Origin: JBGSON01 sp041739085
GTDB lineage: Bacteria; Patescibacteriota; Gracilibacteria; CAIRYL01
Assembly (NCBI GenBank): GCA_041739085.1
Contig: JBGSON010000015.1
Location: forward strand, 1-28,789
Reading direction: 5' to 3'
Length of the DNA: 28,789 nucleotides
How positions within the stretch are numbered: the first letter of the stretch is position 1; each line of letters opens with the position of its first letter. The translations under genes and the position numbers were made by a program. Under the pieces are notes generated by a model. It was given only the letters and a program-made list of their open reading frames with translations. It did no database searches and was not told where the DNA came from. Shown in pieces: positions 1 to 6,841 of the stretch.

Positions 1-2
1 AT

Positions 3-263
3 GCGGACAATGACCAGTTCTTCCGTTTTGAAAAAGGAAAAGGGAAATGCATCATCGACGGGAATGAATATGATGTAGGCGACGGATCGGCCATCATCGT
101 TCCTGCCGGGGCGGAGCACAATGTGATCAATATCTCGGACAGCGAAGAGTTGAAGCTCTACACCATCTATTCCCCCGCGCATCACAAAGACGGAATCGTA
201 AGAGCGACAAAAGCAGAGGCGATGGCTGAGGAAGCAGAATACGACGGAAAACCGACAGAATAG
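3..263 (+). CDS. Cupin-domain protein, C-terminal part
   Basis: The frame is open from the window edge to a TAG at 261-263, so the start lies upstream. The visible 86 residues are a cupin C-terminal half. The cupin motif 2 pattern G-x5-P-x-G-x2-H-x3-N is present around GDGSAIIVPAGAEHNVIN, and a later HHKDG segment matches the tail common in small mannose-6-phosphate-isomerase-like cupins. Members are single-domain beta-barrels that bind a metal through His and Glu residues; many are unassigned and some act on sugars. Only the second-motif His is visible here, because the first metal-binding motif lies off the window. A sugar role would suit the glycopolymer genes further right, but they are 12 kb away, so this is speculation. 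Confidence 0.8.
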   Translation, partial: ADNDQFFRFEKGKGKCIIDGNEYDVGDGSAIIVPAGAEHNVINISDSEELKLYTIYSPAHHKDGIVRATKAEAMAEEAEYDGKPTE

Positions 264-275
264 GAAGAAAAAAGC

Positions 276-350
276 ATGGATCCACTCCCGGCACTCATCT
301 CCATGTTCAAGGAGATCCTTTTCCCGTATCTCAACCCCGTCCCCGTTTGA
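276..350 (+). CDS. Possible 24-residue small ORF after the cupin gene
   Basis: An ATG 12 nt after the cupin stop opens a frame of 24 codons ending in TGA. An AGGA at 262-265, overlapping the cupin stop, lies about 10 nt upstream and could serve as a ribosome binding site. The peptide is hydrophobic and proline-rich with no recognisable motif. It may be a real microprotein or simply spacer sequence; I favour spacer slightly. Confidence 0.2.
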   Translation: MDPLPALISMFKEILFPYLNPVPV

Positions 351-375
351 CTTTTTCCCTGTATTCCCTGATGAT
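347..375 (+). promoter_or_regulatory. Candidate promoter of the Tudor-like lipoprotein gene
   Basis: TTGACT at 347-352 is followed after 17 nt by GATGAT at 370-375, with the gene start at 412. The -35 is good and the -10 is weak (4 of 6), so the call is tentative. Confidence 0.25.
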
Positions 376-411
376 TCACCCACTTTCTCTTTATTTTCAT
401 CCCATATTCAC

Positions 412-1317
412 ATGCGTAATCTCTGGAAACAAGGTCTCCTTATCGCGCTCGTCACCCTGTCGCTGAGCGCCTGTTCGATCGGTACTGAAACAACAAAACC
501 CGAAACAAAACCAGCAGGGACGGAGACAAAAAAGGAAGAAAAGCCGGTGGTAAAGACGGATGCATCGAAACCGGGTGAAGAAGCGAGTACAGACGGGGAA
601 GTGAAAGTGGGGACGAAGGTCGCTGCGGAATGGATAAGCGATATTTACTATTCCGGAGTCATCGATAAGATCTCCGGAGACGACTACGACATTCAGTATG
701 ACGATGGATTCTTGGAGACACACAAGAGAGAGGATTTCATTGTCATCCCGTCAAAACCCGATTTCAAGACCGGAGACAAGGTCCTCGCCGTCTGGATGGG
801 GACGATCTTCTATCCGGGAATCGTCCAGGAGATGAAATCTGACTATGCCATCATCCAGTGGAATGACGGAACGACTCCGTCCGAAGTCAAATTTGGAAAG
901 ATCGTTCTGCAGCCGAAAGACATGGTCATCGAAGTGCCGGCCGTCACCGAAGCGCCGGTCGTCGATCCGGTCATAACTGAACCGACTGCAGGAGAGCTCC
1001 CTCTCGGCGCCCGCGTCGCGTCCAAATGGGCGGACGGGAATTACTTTGCGGCGACCATCATCGAAATTTCGGGTTCGACGTATTCTGTACAGTATGATGA
1101 CGGGACAAGCGGAGAAAATCCGATCGCGAACCTCATCCCGCTCTCTGAGGTCATCACTCTCAATGTCGGGGATAAGGTTCTTGCGGTCTGGTCTTCCGCA
1201 AGCGGAAGACTGTATGAGGGGACTGTGCAGGAAGTGAATTCATCATCAGCGGTCATTAAGTGGGACGACGGGTCTGATCCGTCCGAAGTTCCTTTTGGAA
1301 GCATCGTGAAACAATAA
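412..1317 (+). CDS. Lipoprotein with four Tudor/SH3-like repeats
   Basis: The 301-residue product begins with a short basic N terminus, a hydrophobic segment and a lipobox ending LSAC (Cys21), so it is probably an exported lipoprotein. Residues about 25-60 are a Lys/Glu/Thr-rich linker. Four barrel-like units of about 45 residues follow in A-B-A'-B' order. A units have the form VGTKVAAEW...YYSGVI...YDIQYDDG and B units GDKVLAVW...FYPGIVQE...AIIQWNDG...PSEVxFG. This pattern (small hydrophobic/Trp, then Y-x-G/A, then a [YW]-[DN]-D-G turn) is typical of Tudor, Agenet and SGF29-type folds. Those usually bind methylated peptides or act as adaptors inside eukaryotic cells; an extracytoplasmic version probably binds peptide or polymer ligands. 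The gene is monocistronic, with a strong terminator just downstream. The ligand is unknown. Confidence 0.75.
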   Translation: MRNLWKQGLLIALVTLSLSACSIGTETTKPETKPAGTETKKEEKPVVKTDASKPGEEASTDGEVKVGTKVAAEWISDIYYSGVIDKISGDDYDIQYDDGFLETHKREDFIVIPSKPDFKTGDKVLAVWMGTIFYPGIVQEMKSDYAIIQWNDGTTPSEVKFGKIVLQPKDMVIEVPAVTEAPVVDPVITEPTAGELPLGARVASKWADGNYFAATIIEISGSTYSVQYDDGTSGENPIANLIPLSEVITLNVGDKVLAVWSSASGRLYEGTVQEVNSSSAVIKWDDGSDPSEVPFGSIVKQ

Positions 1318-1352
1318 GGAATCTTGGGACAGAGAATCATATGCAATTCCTG

Positions 1353-1393
1353 CCGGATCAGGCTCCATGAAGGAACGCCTGATCCGGTTTTTT
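1353..1393 (+). terminator. Strong intrinsic terminator after the Tudor-like lipoprotein gene
   Basis: A perfect 11-bp stem (CCGGATCAGGC at 1353-1363 pairing with GCCTGATCCGG at 1377-1387) encloses a 13-nt loop and is followed directly by six T residues. It lies 36 nt past the stop codon at 1317. Confidence 0.9.
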
Positions 1394-1600
1394 CATCCTC
1401 TTTGTGCTCAGCTGGCAGCGATTAAACATCGCTCTCAAAATATCTGAATATCTGAGGATACGATTACGCATTGTTTTCATCGAAAGGAAGAGCCGGGGAC
1501 GGGCGACTCCCAAACTCAGTTTGTATAAGGGAAAGACGCCCTCTCCATGGACAAAAATTGGAAAGTGTGCAAAAAATAGCCCGTACTCTCTCTGCAGGAC

Positions 1601-2611
1601 TTGGTCATCAATTATTCGCTCTTCATCGTACCAGTCGCGACATTCGTCGCCAGTCTCATCCTCACTTTCGGAGTATTTGTGTTCTTCCCGAGATGGGGGA
1701 TCCTCGACCGGCCGGAGAAATACGGGCATATGCGCGCGCCGATCCCGTATCCCGGTGGCGTGAGCATCATCATCGCGTTCCTTTTCGGGGTCATTCTCTT
1801 TTTTCCCGTCGATCTCAAGATGGCGGGATTCCTTCTCGGCATCCTCATCCTTGGAGCCGTATCGTTCTACGATGACCGGAAGGGCGTTCATCCTGCCGTC
1901 CGGCTCCTCGTGCAGGTCGCAATCACATCAGTGCTCATCGCGACCGGGACGAGGATCGAATACATCTCGAACCCTTTTGATCCCGTGGCGTTTGAACTCC
2001 CCTACTTCCTCTCTCTCGCAATCACTCTTGTCTGGGTCATCGGCTGTGTGAATACGACCAATTGGCTCGACGGCGTCCCGGGAGTCGCTGCGGGGACCTC
2101 CACCCTCGTCGGGATTTTCCTCGGAATCCTCTCTTTGAGTCCCATCGTTGACCAACCTGAACTCGCGGTGCTCTGTTTCACTTTCGCGGCCGCCAACCTC
2201 GGGTTTGTTTTCTTCAACATCCCACCCCCGAAGATGCTCAATGGTGATACGGGAGCAATGTTCTCGGGGTTCGTTATCGCCGTCTTTTCCATCTATTCCG
2301 GAGGAAAGATCGCGACCGCATTCCTCGTACTCGCTCTTCCGCTGTTCGACGCCGCATCGGTCATCTTCCACCGGTTGAGACTCAGGACTTCCCCGTGGAA
2401 AGGGAATGACAAGAGACATCTCCACGACCAGCTCATGAGAAGAGGGTTGAGTGAGAAGCAGGTCATGTGGTTATTTCTTTTTGTATCTCTTCTTCTTGGC
2501 GCAGCGGCACTCTATATCCGGACGATCGGAAAAATAACACTCCTTGCCGTTGTCGGTGCGGCAGTTTTCTTTCTTTCCTGGAAACAGCAGAAGGGACAGA
2601 AGGAGAAATAA
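1601..2611 (+). CDS. MraY/WecA-type polyprenyl-phosphate sugar-1-phosphate transferase
   Basis: This 336-residue protein has about ten predicted membrane segments and belongs to the glycosyltransferase-4 family (MraY, WecA, TagO). These enzymes move a UDP-sugar-1-phosphate onto undecaprenyl phosphate at the inner membrane face, starting peptidoglycan, O-antigen or teichoic acid chains. Visible motifs are YDD (residues 90-92), an N-x5-DG motif in NTTNWLDGVPG (151-161), NGDTGAM (214-220) and the cytoplasmic HLHDQLMRRG loop (273-282). The last replaces the HxHH of WecA with HxHD, so substrate specificity is uncertain; it looks nearer WecA/TagO than MraY. The start is TTG at 1601 (an in-frame stop lies at 1577-1579; CTG at 1592 is the only other candidate). 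It probably feeds the surface polymer handled by the 12-16 kb cassette. Confidence 0.88.
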   Translation: MVINYSLFIVPVATFVASLILTFGVFVFFPRWGILDRPEKYGHMRAPIPYPGGVSIIIAFLFGVILFFPVDLKMAGFLLGILILGAVSFYDDRKGVHPAVRLLVQVAITSVLIATGTRIEYISNPFDPVAFELPYFLSLAITLVWVIGCVNTTNWLDGVPGVAAGTSTLVGIFLGILSLSPIVDQPELAVLCFTFAAANLGFVFFNIPPPKMLNGDTGAMFSGFVIAVFSIYSGGKIATAFLVLALPLFDAASVIFHRLRLRTSPWKGNDKRHLHDQLMRRGLSEKQVMWLFLFVSLLLGAAALYIRTIGKITLLAVVGAAVFFLSWKQQKGQKEK

Positions 2612-2616
2612 GTATA

Positions 2617-3216
2617 TTACTGAAGGGGCACATCTTGTTCTCTCTCGTTCGAAAGTACATCGAGGATCGACTCCAGAAGAGGAGAAACTCTCGCACTTTT
2701 TCCGAGAGAAGGACTATATTTCCGATCGATTTCTTCGAGTACTCCGGCCATTCTTTCGTGGATGATGACGAGGATCTGCGCGGCTGAAGGGACGACGATC
2801 TGGACCGGAGCAGAAGTCTTTTCGCGGGGCTGTGTGAAGTTTGTCTGTATCGGAATCTGAAACCTGCCGTCTTTCACACCGCCTTTTATAACATCTGCGC
2901 TCATGAGTTCGGAATAGAGGACCTCAAGACCCTGCTGGCGTGCCCTCCTCTCGGCTTCCGCATGGAGCTCTTCGTCCATGATGAGAGCCCTGAGAAACTC
3001 ATAATCCTGAAAAGATCCCGTCTTCCCTGTAAAAAAACTGAGAGCGGGAGAAGGGCTCTCATCATCTTTTTGCAGAAGGGATTCCATCGTCTGTCGGATA
3101 TCTTCGACGCACATCACGAGATGATGAGCAGAAGTCAGCCCGGAAGATGCGGTTTGCGATAATGGAGCCGGGATCTTGATCCGTCCTTTGTAGTCGATCA
3201 GTGTTTCTGATTTCAT
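2617..3216 (-). CDS. Conserved-looking protein of unknown function
   Basis: I do not recognise this 199-residue soluble protein. It starts MKSETLIDYKGRIKIP, has a Glu/Arg/Ala-rich helical stretch around residues 85-110, a Ser/Pro-rich loop, and an IVVPSAAQILVIIHERM strand-helix segment near residue 150. The ATG at 3216 is chosen over an upstream frame extension to 3273 because a good minus-strand promoter occupies 3245-3273, inside the extension. The gene is convergent with the phosphoglycosyl transferase, with 5 nt between the stops, and divergent from the C39-like lipoprotein gene. A similarly sized unknown minus gene lies at 5677-6162, but I see no clear sequence similarity between the two. 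Confidence 0.65.
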   Translation of the reverse strand: MKSETLIDYKGRIKIPAPLSQTASSGLTSAHHLVMCVEDIRQTMESLLQKDDESPSPALSFFTGKTGSFQDYEFLRALIMDEELHAEAERRARQQGLEVLYSELMSADVIKGGVKDGRFQIPIQTNFTQPREKTSAPVQIVVPSAAQILVIIHERMAGVLEEIDRKYSPSLGKSARVSPLLESILDVLSNEREQDVPLQ

Positions 3217-3244
3217 AGAAGTGAAAATGGAGAGGGAAGACCTT

Positions 3245-3273
3245 AATCTATTTTCCCGACCCGGGAAAGTCAA
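3245..3273 (-). promoter_or_regulatory. Promoter with inverted repeat between -35 and -10
   Basis: On the minus strand TTGACT (3273-3268) is followed by exactly 17 nt and TAGATT (3250-3245), placing transcription start near 3238 and the ATG at 3216. The spacer holds TTTCCCG-ACC-CGGGAAA (3252-3268), a perfect 7-bp inverted repeat in operator position. Confidence 0.6.
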
Positions 3274-3276
3274 GTC

Positions 3277-3306
3277 TTCATAATGAAAACTGACCTGGGG
3301 TATACT
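3277..3306 (+). promoter_or_regulatory. Candidate divergent promoter, possibly for a leaderless mRNA
   Basis: TATACT at 3301-3306 is a 5-of-6 -10 element, and TTCATA at 3277-3282 is a weak -35 at 18-nt spacing. The GTG start codon of the next gene is only 7 nt after the -10, so transcription would start at or next to the start codon. No Shine-Dalgarno sequence is present. Confidence 0.45.
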
Positions 3307-3313
3307 CTACTCC

Positions 3314-3973
3314 GTGAAAAAGATACTGATTTTCACGGCAGCGATCGCACCATTCCTTCTCTCCGGCGGATGCAGCAATGGAGAAGGGGGAAGTCTTTTC
3401 TTAGATAGGATTGCGTCATTCAATGCACAGGAGGGCGGGGAGATCGTTGCGGAAGAAACAGAGGAGAGATCATACCAAGAGATCCTTTTGGACAAAATCC
3501 CTCCCGGCATCTCTCCGGATGAGGAATTTCCTGTTTCTGAACAATTTCAAAACGGGTGTTTCGCATTCGGGGTGAAGCATATCGTGACGTATAAATACGG
3601 AGAAGACCTTGATCTTAACGACATCGAGAAAATAATTGAAAAACCCCGGAGCGACCTCTGGACTGCGGAGCATATCCGGAATTTTCTCGCAGAGACTTCG
3701 CTCGGACTCGCCTGGTATGAAGAGAGCGAGACGTTCTTTGAGTTTCTGAGAAAGGGGGAGCCGGTGCTCATCCAATACTGGTATCCGCTCCGGGACGGAA
3801 GGCAGATCGGACATTTCGTCGCCGCGTATTCCTATGATGATGAGGGGATCTGGATCTCCGAATCGATTGCGGGAAAAAACACCCGCCTCCCATTTTCAGA
3901 TATCTTCTCATCTGACGGTCAAATACTCGAGTTCCCCTTCGCAGTGGTGGCGGAGCGTGGAAACGGAGAGTAA
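3314..3973 (+). CDS. C39-like (papain-fold) cysteine peptidase lipoprotein
   Basis: This 219-residue protein has a signal peptide ending in the lipobox LSGGC (Cys20), so it is probably a membrane-anchored exported lipoprotein. The body resembles the peptidase C39-like family 2. A Gln/Cys segment QFQNGCFAFG places the candidate nucleophile at Cys82 with an oxyanion Gln just before it. A GHFVAAYSYDDEGIWISES segment supplies His167 and following acidic or polar residues, as in GHWVVV...-type C39 domains. Proteins of this family cleave peptides or bacteriocin leaders or act on peptidoglycan cross-links; the substrate here is not evident. The start is GTG at 3314, 7 nt after a -10 element. The downstream HEPN-like gene begins 22 nt later and is probably cotranscribed. 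Confidence 0.7.
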   Translation: MKKILIFTAAIAPFLLSGGCSNGEGGSLFLDRIASFNAQEGGEIVAEETEERSYQEILLDKIPPGISPDEEFPVSEQFQNGCFAFGVKHIVTYKYGEDLDLNDIEKIIEKPRSDLWTAEHIRNFLAETSLGLAWYEESETFFEFLRKGEPVLIQYWYPLRDGRQIGHFVAAYSYDDEGIWISESIAGKNTRLPFSDIFSSDGQILEFPFAVVAERGNGE

Positions 3974-3995
3974 AATACCGGCAGGAAAAATATTT

Positions 3996-4403
3996 TTGAA
4001 TCCTGTGAATATCTACTTTCTCATCCTCATTCCCATAAGCATCTTCCTCATCGTCGAGGGGTCGGTGTATTACCGGAAAAAGAAGAAGAAAAAAATCTCT
4101 CCGGATGCAAAAATATATATAGAAGAACAGATCGAAAGGATCCGGAGTTGTTCAGAAAGGGATCAGATCCTGGAATTCGACAAGCTTCTCGATTTCTGCC
4201 TCACCGAAAAAGGATATGACGGGAATCTCGGAGAGAAGATGAAGGCGTACCATTTGGGATTCAGAGACGAGAACGCGGTATGGAAAGCGCACAGGCTCAG
4301 AAACCAGCTTGCTCATGAGATCGATTTTCTCCCCCGGAAAGAATCCTATGTGCAGGCGACATCCGCGTTCCTCCGGGAGATCGAGGCATTTGTGCACGAA
4401 TAA
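3996..4403 (+). CDS. Membrane-anchored HEPN-like domain protein
   Basis: The product (135 residues from TTG 3996) has one N-terminal membrane helix (about residues 4-21), a Lys-rich stop-transfer run, and an all-helical cytosolic domain. Near the end, R102-N-Q-L-A-H107 fits the RX4H signature of HEPN domains, with the usual polar residue after Arg. HEPN proteins include metal-independent RNases in toxin-antitoxin, CRISPR and abortive-infection systems, and also inactive binding modules. No nucleotidyltransferase (MNT) antitoxin lies beside it, so a classical HEPN/MNT pair is not supported. TTG 3996 has an AGGA 9 nt upstream; GTG 4005 is the alternative start. A frame extension back to 3834 overlaps the previous gene and is unlikely. 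Tethering an RNase-like fold to the membrane is unusual. Confidence 0.6.
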   Translation: MNPVNIYFLILIPISIFLIVEGSVYYRKKKKKKISPDAKIYIEEQIERIRSCSERDQILEFDKLLDFCLTEKGYDGNLGEKMKAYHLGFRDENAVWKAHRLRNQLAHEIDFLPRKESYVQATSAFLREIEAFVHE

Positions 4404-4412
4404 TCGTTTCCC

Positions 4413-5255
4413 GTGAAGAATCCTCCGCATCCGCTGGCTGCCGGGATGAAAGGAATATTCATCGAGGGTTCTTTTTTTCTTTCCCGGCAGATCGTTTCCT
4501 GCATCTTCCCCCTGAGTTTCTTCTTCCTTCTCTATCTCTCCCACCATGTTTCCGTTTTCGATCTCCACCGCTACGACTTCATCTTTCTCGGGGCAGTCGC
4601 CCTGCAGATAGCACTTGTCCTCTTCCGAATAGAGACGCCCAGAGACCTCGGACTCGTCTGCATTTTCCATGTCATCGGACTCGCGCTCGAACTCTACAAG
4701 ACCTCTCCCGGGATCGGATCATGGAGCTATCCGGAGGAGGGTTTTTTTAAGATCGGGGTAGTCCCACTCTACAGCGGATTCATGTACGCGTCGGTCGCGA
4801 GCTATATCATCCAGTCCTGGAAGGCGCTGAAATTCACGCTCAACGGATTCCCGAAAGCGGTTTTTACCATCCCCTTTGCAGTAGCGATCTATCTCAATTT
4901 CTTCACGCGTCACTACATCCCCGACATGCGGTGGCTCATCATCCCCATGGTCCTCGTCATTTTCTGGAAAACGAAGATCTCATTCTTCTCCTATAAAAAT
5001 GAACGCGCGGTCCCGCTCACTGTTTATTTCCTCATCATCGGATTCCTTATCTATCTCGCGGAAAACATCTCCACCTATTTCGGCGCGTGGAAGTACCCGT
5101 ATCAGTTGGACCACTGGACCTTTGTCGCCCCTCACAAGGTGACCTCGTGGTTCCTCCTCGTCATCATCAGTTTTCTTATCATTGCGAGCGTGAAGATGCG
5201 CGAGGGAAAACAAAAAATCGACTTTGCTTCTGCTCCTCCGACCCGTATCCTGTAA
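4413..5255 (+). CDS. DUF817-family integral membrane protein
   Basis: The 280-residue product has about eight or nine hydrophobic segments and carries the conserved DUF817 (YoaT-like) signatures. These include an ELYKTSPGIGSWSYPEEG segment, VPLYSGFMYASVASYI, and a second GAWKYPYQLDHW...PHKVTSWFLLVIISF block near the C terminus. The family is widespread in bacteria without an assigned biochemical role. The GTG at 4413 lies 9 nt after the previous stop; ATG 4446 (residue 12) is an alternative that would shorten only the polar N terminus. It probably forms one transcription unit with the upstream HEPN-like gene and the downstream DUF1761-like gene. Confidence 0.8.
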   Translation: MKNPPHPLAAGMKGIFIEGSFFLSRQIVSCIFPLSFFFLLYLSHHVSVFDLHRYDFIFLGAVALQIALVLFRIETPRDLGLVCIFHVIGLALELYKTSPGIGSWSYPEEGFFKIGVVPLYSGFMYASVASYIIQSWKALKFTLNGFPKAVFTIPFAVAIYLNFFTRHYIPDMRWLIIPMVLVIFWKTKISFFSYKNERAVPLTVYFLIIGFLIYLAENISTYFGAWKYPYQLDHWTFVAPHKVTSWFLLVIISFLIIASVKMREGKQKIDFASAPPTRIL

Positions 5256-5276
5256 GAGACCTTTCTCCCTTCTCTT

Positions 5277-5702
5277 ATGCTCATCCCGTCAGAGATCAAT
5301 TACTTCGCCGTTCTCGGCGCTGCAGCACTCGATATCGCTATTGGCGCAGTCTGGTATTCCCGATTTCTCTTCGGGAAATTGTGGAAGAAGAGCACGGGGA
5401 GAACAGATGCAGAGATGGAAGAGACGAGAACGCATTCCGGCCTTGCGTATGTCATGAGCACGTTCGGCGCCATTATCATCTCCTTCGCAATCGCCGTCGT
5501 CTTCTACCATGCCAACATATCTTCCCTCCTGGATGGGGTCAAGGGTGGTGTGTTCCTCTGGGTGGGTTTTGTTGCAGCGATTATCATCCCTTTCGCCGTC
5601 TTTGAAAGACGAGGATTCGGAGGAATTATCCTCTATGTCGCCTACAAATTCGTGTCATTTGTCGCGATGGGAGCGATCATTGCATTCTGGAGTCCGCGCT
5701 AA
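5277..5702 (+). CDS. DUF1761-family small membrane protein
   Basis: This 141-residue protein has four predicted membrane helices. The N-terminal AVLGAAALDIAIGAVWYS, followed by LFGKLWKK, is the hallmark of the DUF1761 family, whose role is unknown. The start codon is 21 nt after the DUF817-like stop, so the two are likely cotranscribed. The last 26 nt overlap, tail to tail, the end of the minus-strand gene at 5677. Confidence 0.78.
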   Translation: MLIPSEINYFAVLGAAALDIAIGAVWYSRFLFGKLWKKSTGRTDAEMEETRTHSGLAYVMSTFGAIIISFAIAVVFYHANISSLLDGVKGGVFLWVGFVAAIIIPFAVFERRGFGGIILYVAYKFVSFVAMGAIIAFWSPR

Positions 5703-6162
5703 ACGGTTTTTCCGTGAGATGAAGAACTCCGATAAACATATGGATTTCATCAATCATTTCAGTGACCAGTCTCGGATCTGCTGAAACCTGTGCTTCGATC
5801 GCTCTGCGAATATTCCCGATGATGAGTTGCTCGTCAGATTCATCGAGTTTGAAGCTCAGTTCGCTCGCGAAAATCCCCGATTCGAGCTCCTCAATGGTTT
5901 TGCGCGCCAGCAATGTGAGTTTCGCATCAGGTTCTTCGGATTTGGACATTAGCGCATCTGCGGGAATCCCTGAATCAAGATCTGAAATGTCTTCGGGCGA
6001 AACCTCAGCATCTTCCGGAAGAGCTCCTGATTCGATTCTGAGGGATCTGATCAAAGATCCCACGGTCCCGCTCGGTGCACAATTCCGGATTTTGACATAT
6101 TCGGGTTCCGGATAACGAATTTTTGATAATGGTATTTCAAAACGGAGAACATGGTCAGCCAT
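5677..6162 (-). CDS. Hypothetical acidic protein
   Basis: I do not recognise this protein (161 residues from the ATG at 6162; further in-frame ATGs lie at 6186 and 6210). It opens MADHVLRFEIPLSKIRYPE, which reads like a beta-hairpin. An acidic, disordered-looking middle follows (Glu/Asp/Ser-rich, residues about 45-75), then an amphipathic helical C-terminal half with regular Leu/Ile spacing. No membrane segment or cysteine cluster is present. Its stop lies inside the 3' end of the DUF1761-like gene, giving a 26-bp convergent overlap. No clear promoter was found. Confidence 0.55.
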   Translation of the reverse strand: MADHVLRFEIPLSKIRYPEPEYVKIRNCAPSGTVGSLIRSLRIESGALPEDAEVSPEDISDLDSGIPADALMSKSEEPDAKLTLLARKTIEELESGIFASELSFKLDESDEQLIIGNIRRAIEAQVSADPRLVTEMIDEIHMFIGVLHLTEKPFSADSRMQ

Positions 6163-6363
6163 AGGGGAAAGCAAAGGAGTGATCATGGTAAAAGAATAAG
6201 CAAAAAACACAAGATTTCTTCATGTTTTTGTTCATCCTTCTTTTAAAAAGTGCACTTCTGTTCAGAATTTATGAGCGACAAATATTTCTCTTATCAAGCA
6301 ATCTCCATGTGGACAAACGGCATTGAATAACACCTTTCGTACATCATTCCATTCATTGGTTTC

Positions 6364-6720
6364 TTATTCATTATAAAGATTCAGATGGCTGATGAATCTT
6401 AAAACATCCCGGCGGCTTTCCTCGACTGCATCTATTCTTCCTTTTGCTTGCGCTGAAGCTCCGTTTCTGAGATATCCGGCAAGCAAATCCCTGGCATATT
6501 CATTGAGAACGGCCCGCTATCTTGTAATGGGAATGGCAATCTGGAGATAGTGGATGCCCATCCTCGAAAGGGTTTCAAGTCCTCCAAGTCGACCGCTTTC
6601 AAGATTACGGAGAAATGCACCGACTGTTCCTCGAGGGACTCGGCCGCGTTCTTTCCTGAATTGCAGCGTGAGCGAATCGCCCCCTCCCCGCTGCTCCTTG
6701 CCATTGAATCCATGATTGCC
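6364..6720 (-). pseudogene. Possible decayed gene in an AT-richer spacer
   Basis: The stretch 6211-6841 (about 630 bp) holds no convincing intact gene and is visibly AT-richer than its surroundings. On the minus strand one frame runs from 6720 to a TAA at 6364-6366, broken only by a TAG at 6517-6519. The second half reads like real protein (segments RAVLNEYARDLLAGYLRNG and RIDAVEESRRDVLRFISHLN), with a compact helical composition. The first half includes AFLRNLESGRLGGLETLSR. No family was recognised and no start codon was identified. It may be a single-stop pseudogene or chance. Confidence 0.3.
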
Positions 6721-6841
6721 CTATGGGGAAGAGAAATGTATTCGAATGTCGAATATAACAATATATATGAAAAAAGGCAAATACTCTTCATTCACACTAT
6801 TCCTCTTCCCTGATAGACTTTCTCCGCTTTTTCCACTCACC

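Noticed and set aside
1358..1891. Minus-strand 177-codon frame overlapping the phosphoglycosyl transferase start
   Set aside because: Its charged, low-complexity translation is typical of an antisense frame, and the opposite strand has clear family motifs.
3834..3995. N-terminal extension of the HEPN-like protein
   Set aside because: It overlaps the C39-like gene in another frame, is Ser/Arg-rich without homology, and a better start with an AGGA site exists at 3996.
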